DNA of 58,841 nt, taken from Absicoccus intestinalis (GTDB lineage Bacteria; Bacillota_I; Bacilli_A; Erysipelotrichales; Erysipelotrichaceae). Within the stretch, counting starts at the first letter, position 1; each line of letters opens with the position of its first letter. The notes beneath the pieces are model-generated. The model was given only the letters and a program-made list of their open reading frames with translations, made no database searches and had not been told where the DNA came from. The position numbers were made by a program, and so were the translations under genes. Shown here one piece after another: positions 8,996 through 17,428 of this stretch. The stretch covers positions 1-58,841 of the forward strand of contig NZ_JALBUS010000013.1 in assembly GCF_033971885.1 (NCBI RefSeq). The letters are read 5' to 3'.

Positions 8996-9856
8996 CTAAT
9001 TGTTACGGAACAACTTTCCGTAAAGTTTTCTCACTAGATCTGAGTTAATAAAGAAATAACTTAGTCGAGCAGCAATATAATAAACCGGCCCGATCTCACT
9101 TTTAGCAGGAATAATAACGGTATCCAACACTCGTTTCTTATCTGCCATATAGATTGGATTCATACTTGTCCCTATCCCACCATTAGATCGATATTTAATG
9201 GCGTAAAAGGGTGAGTAGAAAATTTTACAACCACGCTTTGTAATATATAGCCATGTTGGCCAATCTTCCATTAATTTATATGATTCATCATACAATCCAT
9301 ATTCCTCAAAAAAAATCCTCTTAAAGAAAAAGCCGCCCGCCACAAGATTATTGTGGATACAAAGTCGCCTAAATACTTCTTCTGGAGATAAATCATTAAT
9401 TTTCTCTGGGAGTCCTTTGTTATACTTTCCAAGTGGGTTCAAATTTTGATCACAATTCATTACATCTCCTGTTACAATTCCACATGGAGAGATATTCAAG
9501 GCTTTAGCTGCTTGTAAAAGTGAATCTTTATTGTACAGTGCATCATCAGCAGCAATAAGTTTTATATAATTTCCTGTTGATTTTTTGATTGCACCATTTG
9601 CACTTTTCACAGTTCCAACATTTTGCTCATTCTGATAAACAATTATATTAGTAATATTATGCTTTTTATTATCTTCTATATACTTTTGGATACCATCCTG
9701 ATTAAACATCTTTGAGCCATCATCCACAATAATGATTTCAATATTCGGATATTTTTGATTAAAAACCGAATCCAAACATTCTTGAATATACTGTGCATTA
9801 TTATAGAGCAAAATAATGACTGAAAAAAGTTCTAATTCCTGATTAACCCCTTCCAC
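8996..9856 (-). CDS. GT2-family glycosyltransferase (paralogue group), GTG start
   Basis: About 286 residues: FSVIILLYNNAQYIQECLDS, IIIVDDGSKMF, GTVKSANGAI and the metal-binding LIAADDALY, then YDESYKLMEDWPTWLYI. As the first glycosyltransferase after the initiating transferase, it is the best candidate to add the second sugar. No ATG is suitably placed; GTG at 9856 follows GGTGA by 5 nt, and an alternative GTG sits at 9865. Either start overlaps the upstream gene's 3' end. The gene is a little less AT-rich than those further down the operon. Confidence 0.85.
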   Translation of the reverse strand: MEGVNQELELFSVIILLYNNAQYIQECLDSVFNQKYPNIEIIIVDDGSKMFNQDGIQKYIEDNKKHNITNIIVYQNEQNVGTVKSANGAIKKSTGNYIKLIAADDALYNKDSLLQAAKALNISPCGIVTGDVMNCDQNLNPLGKYNKGLPEKINDLSPEEVFRRLCIHNNLVAGGFFFKRIFFEEYGLYDESYKLMEDWPTWLYITKRGCKIFYSPFYAIKYRSNGGIGTSMNPIYMADKKRVLDTVIIPAKSEIGPVYYIAARLSYFFINSDLVRKLYGKLFRNN

Positions 9857-11252
9857 ATTCCTCACCTTTACTTATATCCTTTATAAAGTTTGTAGTTTCT
9901 AATTTATTAATCTTTCCAGTATCTCCTGCTGTTGTCTGCCCTTCTGCGATTCCTTCTGTTGAATCCTTAATGAATAAGACTTTAATTGTGGCAAACATGA
10001 TTTTTAGATCATTCCATAAGCTTGGATGTGAGATATACATAAGATCAAACAATAATTTATCTTCCGGTTCTGTATTGTATTGTCCATAGACTTGAGCATA
10101 TCCTGTTAATCCTGCTTTTGCTTGCAACCGAAGTCTAAATTCCGGTAAAAATTCATAATATTGGTCCGCTATTTCTGGACGTTCAGGTCGAGGACCAACA
10201 ATGGTCATATCTCCTTTTAAGATATTGAAAAGTTGAGGTAATTCATCAAAACGAATCTTACGAATAATCTTACCGACTTTTGTGATGCGATCATCCTTAT
10301 CTCCGGTAGATAATCTTGCGACACCATCTTTTTCAGCATCCACACGCATAGAACGAAATTTCAGAATTTCAAATTCTTTTTCATCTTTAGTTAAGCGAGT
10401 CTGTTTATATAAGGCCGGCCCACCATCTAGCTTCACCAAGAATGCAGTAATGATCATGAAAGGTGATAAAATGATAATACCTAAAAGAGAAAGAATGATA
10501 TCTACTGCTCTTTTAACAAAGAGATAAATGTTGCTAGGTTGATAACGATTGATCTTCAACAAAGGCAAGTGCACCAAATTCGCTTCACTTCCACTTAACA
10601 TGACCATATCATTCACTGTTGGGATCGTGTATACCGTAATATTGTTGGAAATACAATATTGAAGAATATCAATACTGCTATTTTCTGGAACACCGTATAA
10701 AAAAACGACATCTATGCCATTTAAAGGATTCTTCGGTTGATTTTTAAATGTGGAAATCGACATCTTTTCAATCGCATAGAAATCCCGTTTAATATAATCA
10801 TTTGTCAATCGATTCATCAAGCCCTTGGATTTGCTGTAAATAATTAATCCATGTTTTGGATGATAATCCTTGTTATATTTTTTTTGTACAAAATATACCC
10901 AAAACACAATAAATATGTAGTTTACAATGGCTGTAATGATCAATGGAAAAATATTTAGGAAATCAAAATATAAAACCAAATATAGAAGATAATACAAGAG
11001 ATGCGGAATAAAAGACGCAAGAAATTGGCTTAATATCAAGGTTTTTCCATGATATCGATCCAATCGAAATCCTTCATACAATCTGATCAATGAAATATAA
11101 AAAATCAAAAAAATACCACATGGAACGATCCATGGAACCGACATAGAGTATGTATAATAACGGAACCAGCATACAGAAAAAGTAAATGTGATAAACCAAA
11201 TATTCACAATTTCTGAAATAAAAATGATAAAATTTTGTGCTGATTTTCGCAT
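9843..11252 (-). CDS. Polyprenyl-phosphate sugar-1-phosphate transferase (initiating enzyme)
   Basis: 469 residues: four or five N-terminal membrane segments, a central cytosolic region, another membrane segment near residue 240, and a C-terminal bacterial sugar transferase domain. The domain shows LYKQTRLTKDEKEFEILKFR, then RKIRFDELPQLFNILKGDMT, IVGPRPERPE and AGLTGYAQVYGQ. This is the layout of WbaP/CpsE-type enzymes that load the first hexose-1-phosphate onto undecaprenyl phosphate. First gene of the minus-strand locus, with GAGGGGG before the ATG. The first sugar (galactose or glucose are commonest) cannot be assigned. Confidence 0.9.
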   Translation of the reverse strand: MRKSAQNFIIFISEIVNIWFITFTFSVCWFRYYTYSMSVPWIVPCGIFLIFYISLIRLYEGFRLDRYHGKTLILSQFLASFIPHLLYYLLYLVLYFDFLNIFPLIITAIVNYIFIVFWVYFVQKKYNKDYHPKHGLIIYSKSKGLMNRLTNDYIKRDFYAIEKMSISTFKNQPKNPLNGIDVVFLYGVPENSSIDILQYCISNNITVYTIPTVNDMVMLSGSEANLVHLPLLKINRYQPSNIYLFVKRAVDIILSLLGIIILSPFMIITAFLVKLDGGPALYKQTRLTKDEKEFEILKFRSMRVDAEKDGVARLSTGDKDDRITKVGKIIRKIRFDELPQLFNILKGDMTIVGPRPERPEIADQYYEFLPEFRLRLQAKAGLTGYAQVYGQYNTEPEDKLLFDLMYISHPSLWNDLKIMFATIKVLFIKDSTEGIAEGQTTAGDTGKINKLETTNFIKDISKGEECGRG

Positions 11253-11320
11253 GGATTATCATTCCCCCTCGTATCTCTCTCAATTCATTTAATTCTGCAC
11301 GATATTGCATGCTTCTACAT

Positions 11321-11347
11321 ATTATAGTTTTATTAATTATTTTTCAA
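11321..11347 (-). promoter_or_regulatory. Possible promoter of the polysaccharide operon
   Basis: Minus strand: TTGAAA (11342-11347), 15-bp spacer, perfect TATAAT (11321-11326). The spacer is short, so the -35 is doubtful. It would give a leader of about 60 nt before the ATG at 11252. Confidence 0.4.
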
Positions 11348-11394
11348 CCATGACTTAAATAAATCTATGTAAATTCTTAAGAAAGCGTTATCAT

Positions 11395-11430
11395 TTTACG
11401 GATTTCCGTTTATGTTCTATACTTATAGAT
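11395..11430 (+). promoter_or_regulatory. azlC promoter, apparently leaderless
   Basis: TTTACG (11395-11400), 17-bp spacer, TATACT (11418-11423), then only 7 nt to the ATG at 11431. Transcription should start at or beside the first codon. No Shine-Dalgarno is present. Confidence 0.6.
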
Positions 11431-12123
11431 ATGAATAAAAGAACTGCCTTTCAAACTGGATTGGTTGATGCCATCCCCATCATGTTGGGATATTTTGCGG
11501 TTGGATTTTCTTTGGGCATTGCTGCCAAGAATGCAGGGTTAAACTCGCTACAAGGCTTTTTCATTAGTTTTTTCTGTAATGCCTCTGCCGGCGAATACGT
11601 AGCCTTTACTGTTATTGCTGCCCATGCCACCTATTTAGAAATGGTCATTGCCACTTTGATCACCAATGCCCGTTATTTTTTAATGAGTGCTTCTTTAGCC
11701 CAACGACTGGATGCCAATACATCCTTATTCCATCGCTTGCTCATTGCGTATGACGTTACCGATGAACTCTTTGGCATTGGCATTGCCAAGATCCATACCT
11801 ATGGACCCTTTTATATGTATGGTGCCTATGCCGTTGCCCTACCTGGCTGGGCCTTTGGCACCATGTTTGGAGTCATTGCCGGTAATATTCTACCTAGCCC
11901 TATCGTAACGGCTTTAGGCGTTGCCCTCTATGGCATGTTTCTTGCCGTCATCATTCCTGCCGCCAAAAAAGATCACATGGTCCGCTATGTGGTCATTGTT
12001 TCTTTTCTTGCCAGTTGGCTTTGGGATCAATTCCTGCCTTCTGATAGCACCAAGACCATCCTACTGACGCTATTGATTTCTACGCTGGCCGCTTGCCTCT
12101 TTCCAAAAAAGGAGACCTCATGA
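11431..12123 (+). CDS. azlC: AzlC-family branched-chain amino acid exporter, large subunit
   Basis: 230 residues with about five to six hydrophobic segments and the AzlC-family N-terminal pattern (AIPIMLGYFAVGFSLGIAA) followed by FFCNASAGEYVAFTVIAA. Together with AzlD it exports branched-chain amino acids and analogues across the cell membrane. The stop overlaps the azlD start by 4 bp, so the subunits are co-translated. The start has no Shine-Dalgarno but sits directly behind a good -10 box, suggesting a leaderless mRNA. Base composition returns to that of the rest of the chromosome here, marking the edge of the polysaccharide locus. Confidence 0.92.
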   Translation: MNKRTAFQTGLVDAIPIMLGYFAVGFSLGIAAKNAGLNSLQGFFISFFCNASAGEYVAFTVIAAHATYLEMVIATLITNARYFLMSASLAQRLDANTSLFHRLLIAYDVTDELFGIGIAKIHTYGPFYMYGAYAVALPGWAFGTMFGVIAGNILPSPIVTALGVALYGMFLAVIIPAAKKDHMVRYVVIVSFLASWLWDQFLPSDSTKTILLTLLISTLAACLFPKKETS

Positions 12124-12410
12124 GCATTCCTATTTATATTGCCTTGGCCGCATTGACAAGCTTTGTCATTCGCGCCCTACCATTGACCCTGATTCGCAAA
12201 CCCATACAAAATACCTTCATCCAATCGTTTTTGTATTACGTGCCCTATGTGACCTTGAGTGTCATGACGTTTCCAACGATCCTTCATGCCACCAATAATC
12301 CTATGGCAGGAAGTGTAGCTTTGATCGTTGGCATTGTCTTATCCTGGCTGGGCGCTTCCTTATTTCAAGTGGCCTTCGCTTGTTGTCTTTTGGTTTGGTT
12401 CTTGATCTAA
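12120..12410 (+). CDS. azlD: AzlD-family branched-chain amino acid exporter, small subunit
   Basis: 96 residues, four hydrophobic segments, with the AzlD pattern SFVIRALPLTLI near residue 15 and PNA/PYV-type turns (YYVPYVTLSVMTFP). Partner of AzlC. Start at 12120 was chosen because AAGGAG lies 5 nt upstream and ATG overlaps the azlC TGA as ATGA; a frame extension to 12093 would lack a ribosome site. The stop TAA (12408-12410) overlaps the stop of the convergent MATE gene, with no terminator between them. Confidence 0.9.
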   Translation: MSIPIYIALAALTSFVIRALPLTLIRKPIQNTFIQSFLYYVPYVTLSVMTFPTILHATNNPMAGSVALIVGIVLSWLGASLFQVAFACCLLVWFLI

Positions 12411-13747
12411 AGTTGGAGATCCTTTTCCATCTTCCGATAATAATAAATGGAAATATACGCACAAATGACTTCAGTGATTGGTACAGCCCACCAAATGAAA
12501 TGGAGTTGATGAAATAAGGTCGACAACAGATAAAAAGCCGGCACAATGATCAAAAATTGACGAAGTATATTAATGATCAAAGTATAGCGAGCATGTTCCA
12601 AAGCTTGCATAGTGGTGGAACGAATCAAACTGATGGAAGCAAAGGGTAAAGAACTCACACAAATACGCAAAGCAACAACACCAATCTTTAACATGTGATT
12701 GGAAGCATTGTACATTTGTAAGAAAGGTTGTGGAAAAGCTTCCAAGATAATCATCTCACATACCATCAAGGCAAGCGCGAAACGAAATGCCAATTGACCG
12801 GTTTGTTTCACCCGATCTTTTTTATCCTGGGCCAAGTTATACGATAAGATAGGGATCATTCCATTGTTCAAGCCAAATAATGGCATACAACAGAAATTTT
12901 GTAGCTTTAACCAAATGCCATAGACAGCCGTTGCTGTGGTGCTATAGCCTAAAATGATCATATTGACACAAAAGGACGTTGCCGAATTCAAACCAATCGT
13001 GACCATACTGGGTACACCCACTCGAAAGATTTCTTTGGCGACATCGGGTTGGAACCGGATCAAAGACCATTGAAAATGGATCCAATGATTCTTATGATGA
13101 TTCATGAAAAAACCAATACAAGTGGAAAACAATTGGCCACCAACCGTCGCAATGGCCGCCCCAGCAATTCCCCATTTGGGAAAGGGACCGATTCCAAAAA
13201 TCAATAAGGGATCAAATACAATATTAAACAGGGCGCCTGAAGCTTGGGAAATCATAGCGAATACCGGATTGCCGGTACACACCAACATCTTTTCAAAATA
13301 TTGGCAAAAGAAAACACCAATTCCTACACACCAGACAATGCGTAAATAAATGGTGCCTCCTTGAACGATTTCCGGTACATTGGTTTGGACCAAATAAATC
13401 TTTTGGGCAAATAAAGCACCTAAAACAATGAACAATCCCGCAAAACATACGTTCAAAAAAATACCAGTATGGGCCACTTGATTGGCTCGCTTTTCTTTTT
13501 TTAGACCAATATAATGCGGCACCAAAGCACTCATACCAACGCCAATGCCAACCGCAATCGCGTTGGCCACTTGCTGCATGGGAAACGCTAAAGAAACCGC
13601 CGTCAAGGCATTTTCGGAAATCTGGGCAACAAACATCGAATCGACAATGTTGTAGAGGGCCTGGATGAAAAAAGAAATCATCATCGGCACCGACATATTG
13701 ACTAATAACTTGGGAATGGGCCAAGTCCCTAACTTATTTTCTCTCAT
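12407..13747 (-). CDS. MATE-family multidrug/Na+ antiporter
   Basis: 446 residues with about twelve membrane segments in two homologous halves. The N-terminal half opens with GTWPIPKLLVNMSVPMMISF and continues ALYNIVDSMFVAQ, typical of the DinF/NorM-like MATE branch. It exports cationic drugs or metabolites using an ion gradient. It has its own promoter, and the start codon sits 8 nt after an extended -10 box without a Shine-Dalgarno. Confidence 0.92.
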   Translation of the reverse strand: MRENKLGTWPIPKLLVNMSVPMMISFFIQALYNIVDSMFVAQISENALTAVSLAFPMQQVANAIAVGIGVGMSALVPHYIGLKKEKRANQVAHTGIFLNVCFAGLFIVLGALFAQKIYLVQTNVPEIVQGGTIYLRIVWCVGIGVFFCQYFEKMLVCTGNPVFAMISQASGALFNIVFDPLLIFGIGPFPKWGIAGAAIATVGGQLFSTCIGFFMNHHKNHWIHFQWSLIRFQPDVAKEIFRVGVPSMVTIGLNSATSFCVNMIILGYSTTATAVYGIWLKLQNFCCMPLFGLNNGMIPILSYNLAQDKKDRVKQTGQLAFRFALALMVCEMIILEAFPQPFLQMYNASNHMLKIGVVALRICVSSLPFASISLIRSTTMQALEHARYTLIINILRQFLIIVPAFYLLSTLFHQLHFIWWAVPITEVICAYISIYYYRKMEKDLQL

Positions 13748-13755
13748 ACCGATTC

Positions 13756-13764
13756 ATTATAACA
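13756..13764 (-). promoter_or_regulatory. Extended -10 promoter of the MATE gene, leaderless arrangement
   Basis: Minus-strand TGTTATAAT is a perfect extended -10. It begins right after the T-tract of the terminator of the upstream gene and lies 8 nt before the ATG at 13747. No -35 box is seen, as is common with extended -10 promoters. Confidence 0.6.
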
Positions 13765-13765
13765 T

Positions 13766-13796
13766 AAAAAAGCACCAACTCTTACTGAGCTGGTAC
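13766..13796 (-). terminator. Terminator of the Na/Pi cotransporter gene, overlapping its stop codon
   Basis: GTACCAGCTC (13787-13796) pairs, with two G-T wobbles, with GAGTTGGTGC (13772-13781). The TAA stop lies in the loop, and six T follow. Confidence 0.75.
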
Positions 13797-15419
13797 CGGT
13801 TCTTGTTCAATTTCATTTTCATGCAGATTGATTTCAATGGAATCAAATTGTTCTGCAATGTCTTCGGCATGATCATTGATACGTAAAAAATCATTGAAGA
13901 CCCGCGACATCATGATACCTGTTTCGGAATCCATCGCATTGTCTTTGATTTCTTCAATTTGTTCCTTTCGCCACAAATGAATCAAAGAATGGAGCTTTTT
14001 CGTATTTTGCTTGATGGCATCTAGATCATATATATAATCTTTGGAATGCATGGTCATTTCCGACATATGCAAGATCATATCCAAATCTTTGGTTGATAAT
14101 TTATTTTCGGCTTGTTTCTGAGCCTGTTTGGAAATATTCACGGAATAATCACTGATTCGTTCCAAATGGACCAAAGACAAATAGAAAGCTCCTAGCGCTT
14201 GAGAAACATTCGCATTAATATTTGGTGTGGATATAGCCGTCGTGATGTATTCCGAAATGGCTTCATTCAATTTGTTGACTTGTTTTTCTCGATCAAGGAT
14301 CAGATCACATCGATCACTTGAGTACGAAATCAACTGCTTGGATGCATCCTGCACATTTTCGTAAGCTACATCCATCATATGGATGATTTCATCACTGACT
14401 TGATACACATTGATGGCATTGGCACCAATCAACTTATTTGATTTAGGTAAAGGTTGCAGATACAACAAGCCATCTTTCTTCTTTTCAGGTTCGCTTGGTA
14501 AGATCTTTTCCGCAAAATCCGCCAATTTATAACCAAATGGAATCAATAAGATCGTCGTACAAACATTAAATAACGTATGCATGTTCGCAATTTGTTTTGG
14601 TGCATTGGTTGGCGTCCAAGAAATGACCCAATCCGTTAATGGCGTACTCATACAAATGAGCGTAAAGATGATCGTACCAATGATATTAAAGCTTAAATGA
14701 ATGATCGTTGTTTGTTTCGCTTCACGGCTTGCCCCAATCGAAGCCAAGACCGCGGTAATACAAGTACCAATGTTTTGACCAAACAAGACATAAACGGCGG
14801 TATGCAGATCGACGATGCCCGAAAGAGCCAAGGCCTGCATGACACCAACCGATGCTGAGGACGATTGAATCAAAGCCGTAAATCCAGCACCTACCAAGAT
14901 ACCAATCAATGGATTGGAGAAACTGGAAACCATATTAATAAACGCATCACTATGACGCAATGGCACCATCGCACTGGACATCATATTCATTCCTAAGAAT
15001 AGGATACCTAAACCGGCAATGATCTCACCAATTTGACGTTTGGTTTCTCCCTTTAAGAAAAGCACCATGGCCACACCCAAAAACGCAATCAATGGAGCGA
15101 TGGCACCAATATCCAACGCAATCAACTGACCGGTAATGGTCGTACCAATATTGGCACCCATGATGACCCAAACCGCTTGTCGCAACGTCATCATTTGCGC
15201 ATTCACAAAACCAACCACCATGACTGTGGTGGCTGATGACGATTGAATGATCATAGTGACCACACAACCCAATAAAATTCCTACAAAACGATTGGTCGTT
15301 AATTTCTCCAAAATCGATTTCATCCGGTCTCCAGCCGCAGCTTCCAGACCACCTGACATCATCTGCATACCATACAGAAACAATGCCAATCCACCCATAA
15401 GGTTTATCACAATTTCCAT
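13782..15419 (-). CDS. Na+/phosphate cotransporter with C-terminal PhoU-like domain
   Basis: 545 residues. Two Na/Pi-cotransport repeats carry the paired signatures IIQSSSATTVMVVGFVNA (about residue 58) and ALIQSSSASVGVMQALA (about residue 180). From about residue 340 a helical PhoU-like domain follows (LILDREKQVNKLNEAISEYI, SLVHLERISDYSVNISKQ). Such fused proteins take up phosphate with sodium at the membrane, the PhoU part probably acting as a cytosolic sensor. It ends in acidic/glutamate-rich residues. GAGGAGAAG precedes the ATG. It is transcribed alone between two terminators. Confidence 0.92.
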   Translation of the reverse strand: MEIVINLMGGLALFLYGMQMMSGGLEAAAGDRMKSILEKLTTNRFVGILLGCVVTMIIQSSSATTVMVVGFVNAQMMTLRQAVWVIMGANIGTTITGQLIALDIGAIAPLIAFLGVAMVLFLKGETKRQIGEIIAGLGILFLGMNMMSSAMVPLRHSDAFINMVSSFSNPLIGILVGAGFTALIQSSSASVGVMQALALSGIVDLHTAVYVLFGQNIGTCITAVLASIGASREAKQTTIIHLSFNIIGTIIFTLICMSTPLTDWVISWTPTNAPKQIANMHTLFNVCTTILLIPFGYKLADFAEKILPSEPEKKKDGLLYLQPLPKSNKLIGANAINVYQVSDEIIHMMDVAYENVQDASKQLISYSSDRCDLILDREKQVNKLNEAISEYITTAISTPNINANVSQALGAFYLSLVHLERISDYSVNISKQAQKQAENKLSTKDLDMILHMSEMTMHSKDYIYDLDAIKQNTKKLHSLIHLWRKEQIEEIKDNAMDSETGIMMSRVFNDFLRINDHAEDIAEQFDSIEINLHENEIEQEPVPAQ

Positions 15420-15466
15420 AAAGAGCTTCTCCTCTATCTCATCTTTACCTTCACTTTACAATAAAA

Positions 15467-15488
15467 AAAGTCCAATCCCTTGGACTTT
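15467..15488 (-). terminator. Intrinsic terminator of the flavin reductase-like gene
   Basis: AAAGTCCAA/TTGGACTTT around a 4-nt loop, followed on the minus strand by TTTTTTTATTG. Confidence 0.85.
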
Positions 15489-15508
15489 ACATAATCTTTA
15501 CAAAGCTT

Positions 15509-16045
15509 TTACGATTCAATGATGTACGCATTGACAATTTTCGCACTATACGCAATATGCGTATCCTTATTCGAACCCGTCGCATAACTATCCACATCTT
15601 GGGGATACCATTTTTGTAACGAAGGATCCAACGCTCCTAAATCTATGGCTTGTTTTTGGACCACTTTACACTCCAATGTCAATGGATATTCCACAATGGC
15701 CGGTACATTTACTTTTTCGCCATCAACCAAATGCAAATGAGCCATCTCGATCTTATCGATATCCCGTCCACTTTGCGAACCACAAACCTTGGTGATGGTT
15801 GGATCTACCTTTCCCAAAGGAATATTCAAAGTAAATTCTCCCGTTGCATCCAACTGATCACGAGTAAAACGATGTTCCCGAATAAAACAAGTAAAAATAG
15901 GCAACGACCAATTGAAACCCAATTGTCCCCAACCAATGACCATCGTATTGACCTTTTGATCCTTTGTCGTCAACAAAATACCCTTTGGCAAGGCTTCAAC
16001 GATATTTTGTGCATATTCTGATATATTTACCGCTTTTTTGATCAT
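15509..16045 (-). CDS. Flavin reductase-like FMN-binding protein
   Basis: 178 residues of the flavin reductase-like split-barrel family: GILLTTKDQKVNTMVIGWGQ near residue 25, IFTCFIREHRFTRDQLDATG near residue 55, then FTLNIPL. Known members bind FMN and act as NAD(P)H:flavin reductases or of unknown redox function. ATG at 16045 is preferred over a TTG six bases upstream because AAGGAG lies exactly 6 nt before it. The terminator of the DUF349 gene overlaps the gap upstream, so it may be made partly by read-through. Confidence 0.85.
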   Translation of the reverse strand: MIKKAVNISEYAQNIVEALPKGILLTTKDQKVNTMVIGWGQLGFNWSLPIFTCFIREHRFTRDQLDATGEFTLNIPLGKVDPTITKVCGSQSGRDIDKIEMAHLHLVDGEKVNVPAIVEYPLTLECKVVQKQAIDLGALDPSLQKWYPQDVDSYATGSNKDTHIAYSAKIVNAYIIES

Positions 16046-16060
16046 AAACAACTCCTTCAG

Positions 16061-16085
16061 AAAAGCAGATACCCTTGTATCTGCT
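16061..16085 (-). terminator. Weak terminator between the DUF349 gene and the flavin reductase gene
   Basis: AGCAGATAC/GTATCTGCT with a 4-nt loop, then only TTTTC. The stem overlaps the stop codon of the DUF349 gene. The short T-run suggests partial termination. Confidence 0.55.
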
Positions 16086-17250
16086 AATTCTCTTCATTCA
16101 ATTTTTCATCGATATCCGCAATTTCATCTTCCAATTCGGAAATGAATTTTTCTTTATCCTTGATATCTTCTTCGATCTGATCACGTTCACTATCACTCAA
16201 CAAACCATTCATATCATCATTCAATTGTTTGATTTGTCGCTTTTGATTATCGATCAAAGATTGCTTATGCGCAACCGTATCATGCATACGATCGACCCAA
16301 TTTTGATGCTTCTTCTCATTGAAAGCACGCAAACCTTCAAAATAATCATCCATGAAACTACGGAATTCAGCCCAGATCTTGTTTTCTTTATCACGACCAC
16401 AAGAACCAATATCCTTCCATTCTACACTGAGATTCTTCATCGTTTCCGTATTCTCACGCGTATACGACTCGGTCTCCGCAATCAATTGGGCCTGTTTGAC
16501 CAATTGCTCTTTCTTTTCATAATTCTCATTTTGTTTTTCGTGCAACTCATCAAAATACGTATTCCGACGATCATAGAAAACTTGACGCGCATCACAGAAA
16601 GCCGTCCATAAAGCATCTTCATATTCACGACCCGCACTACCAGCCGCTTTCCATTCATCCATCAAATCACGATAGGCCTGCGAAGTTTTCTTCCATTCTT
16701 CCGAATTTTGTAAAGCCTTCGCCTTTTCAATCAAAGACTCTTTGACTTGACGAACCTGTTCAAAAGACTGATTCATCTCTTCCCAATGCTCATGTTTACG
16801 ATCATAGAATTTCTGACGCGCATCATGAAATTGCTCCCACAATTCATCGTCTTGACGACCCGCATTACCAGCCGCTTTCCACTCATCCATCAATGTTTTC
16901 ATGGACTCTGTCGTTTGTTTCCATTGATCCGAATTCGCCAATTCTTTAGCACGCGCAATCAATTCTTCCTTTAAAGCAACACTCTTTTGAATTTGTTCAT
17001 CCCGTTTGGCATAAATCTTATCCAAAACGGCTTCAAACTGATCATGAAGTTGTTCTTCATAGACCGATTGTGAAAAATGAATACGACGGAAACGACGACG
17101 CAGATCCTCTGCGCGATCCATCTTTTCATTTTCCGTCAACTCTTCATTTTCTTCCACATCCTTGGCCTCTTGGATCAAAGCCTCTTTCGCTTCAATATCC
17201 GCATCCATATCATCGACTTCTTCATTATAGTTCTTGTACTCTTCTGCCAT
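16084..17250 (-). CDS. DUF349 repeat coiled-coil protein
   Basis: 388 residues, almost entirely charged helix. At least three tandem units of about 77 residues recur, each with a core like LMDEWKAAGNAGR or LSVEWKDIGSCGR followed by LWxxFxDARQxFYDR (about residues 115, 190 and 265); a divergent unit precedes them. The C-terminus is acidic coiled coil. DUF349 proteins are cytosolic and of unknown role. The frame opens at 17286 without a ribosome site; ATG at 17250 follows GGGGTG by 7 nt and starts MAEEYKNY, so that start is preferred. AT-rich TATAAC-containing sequence just upstream could be its promoter. Confidence 0.82.
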   Translation of the reverse strand: MAEEYKNYNEEVDDMDADIEAKEALIQEAKDVEENEELTENEKMDRAEDLRRRFRRIHFSQSVYEEQLHDQFEAVLDKIYAKRDEQIQKSVALKEELIARAKELANSDQWKQTTESMKTLMDEWKAAGNAGRQDDELWEQFHDARQKFYDRKHEHWEEMNQSFEQVRQVKESLIEKAKALQNSEEWKKTSQAYRDLMDEWKAAGSAGREYEDALWTAFCDARQVFYDRRNTYFDELHEKQNENYEKKEQLVKQAQLIAETESYTRENTETMKNLSVEWKDIGSCGRDKENKIWAEFRSFMDDYFEGLRAFNEKKHQNWVDRMHDTVAHKQSLIDNQKRQIKQLNDDMNGLLSDSERDQIEEDIKDKEKFISELEDEIADIDEKLNEEN

Positions 17251-17428
17251 CTCTAAACACCCCAAATCTCTATTAGCATTATTCATATATGTTATATTTT
17301 ACAACATATCCCAAAAATCACCAAATGAAACCGTACACAATCATTTCAGTTCCTTTAGAGAATTTATAATCTTCTATCCAAAAATACATATGATTGGATA
17401 TGCTTCTTATTGTCTATTATTAAAATAA

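Noticed and set aside
13293..13724. Open frame of 143 codons on the minus strand
   Set aside because: Lies in another frame of the MATE gene and has an unnatural Cys/His-rich composition.
16075..16611. 178-codon plus-strand frame rich in Ile and Phe
   Set aside because: Antisense of the DUF349 coiled-coil gene; the hydrophobicity is an artefact of reading Glu/Lys codons backwards.
17286..17288. Leaderless start at 17286 for the DUF349 gene
   Set aside because: TATAAC is only 4 nt away and has no -35; the ATG at 17250 has a usable GGGGTG site.
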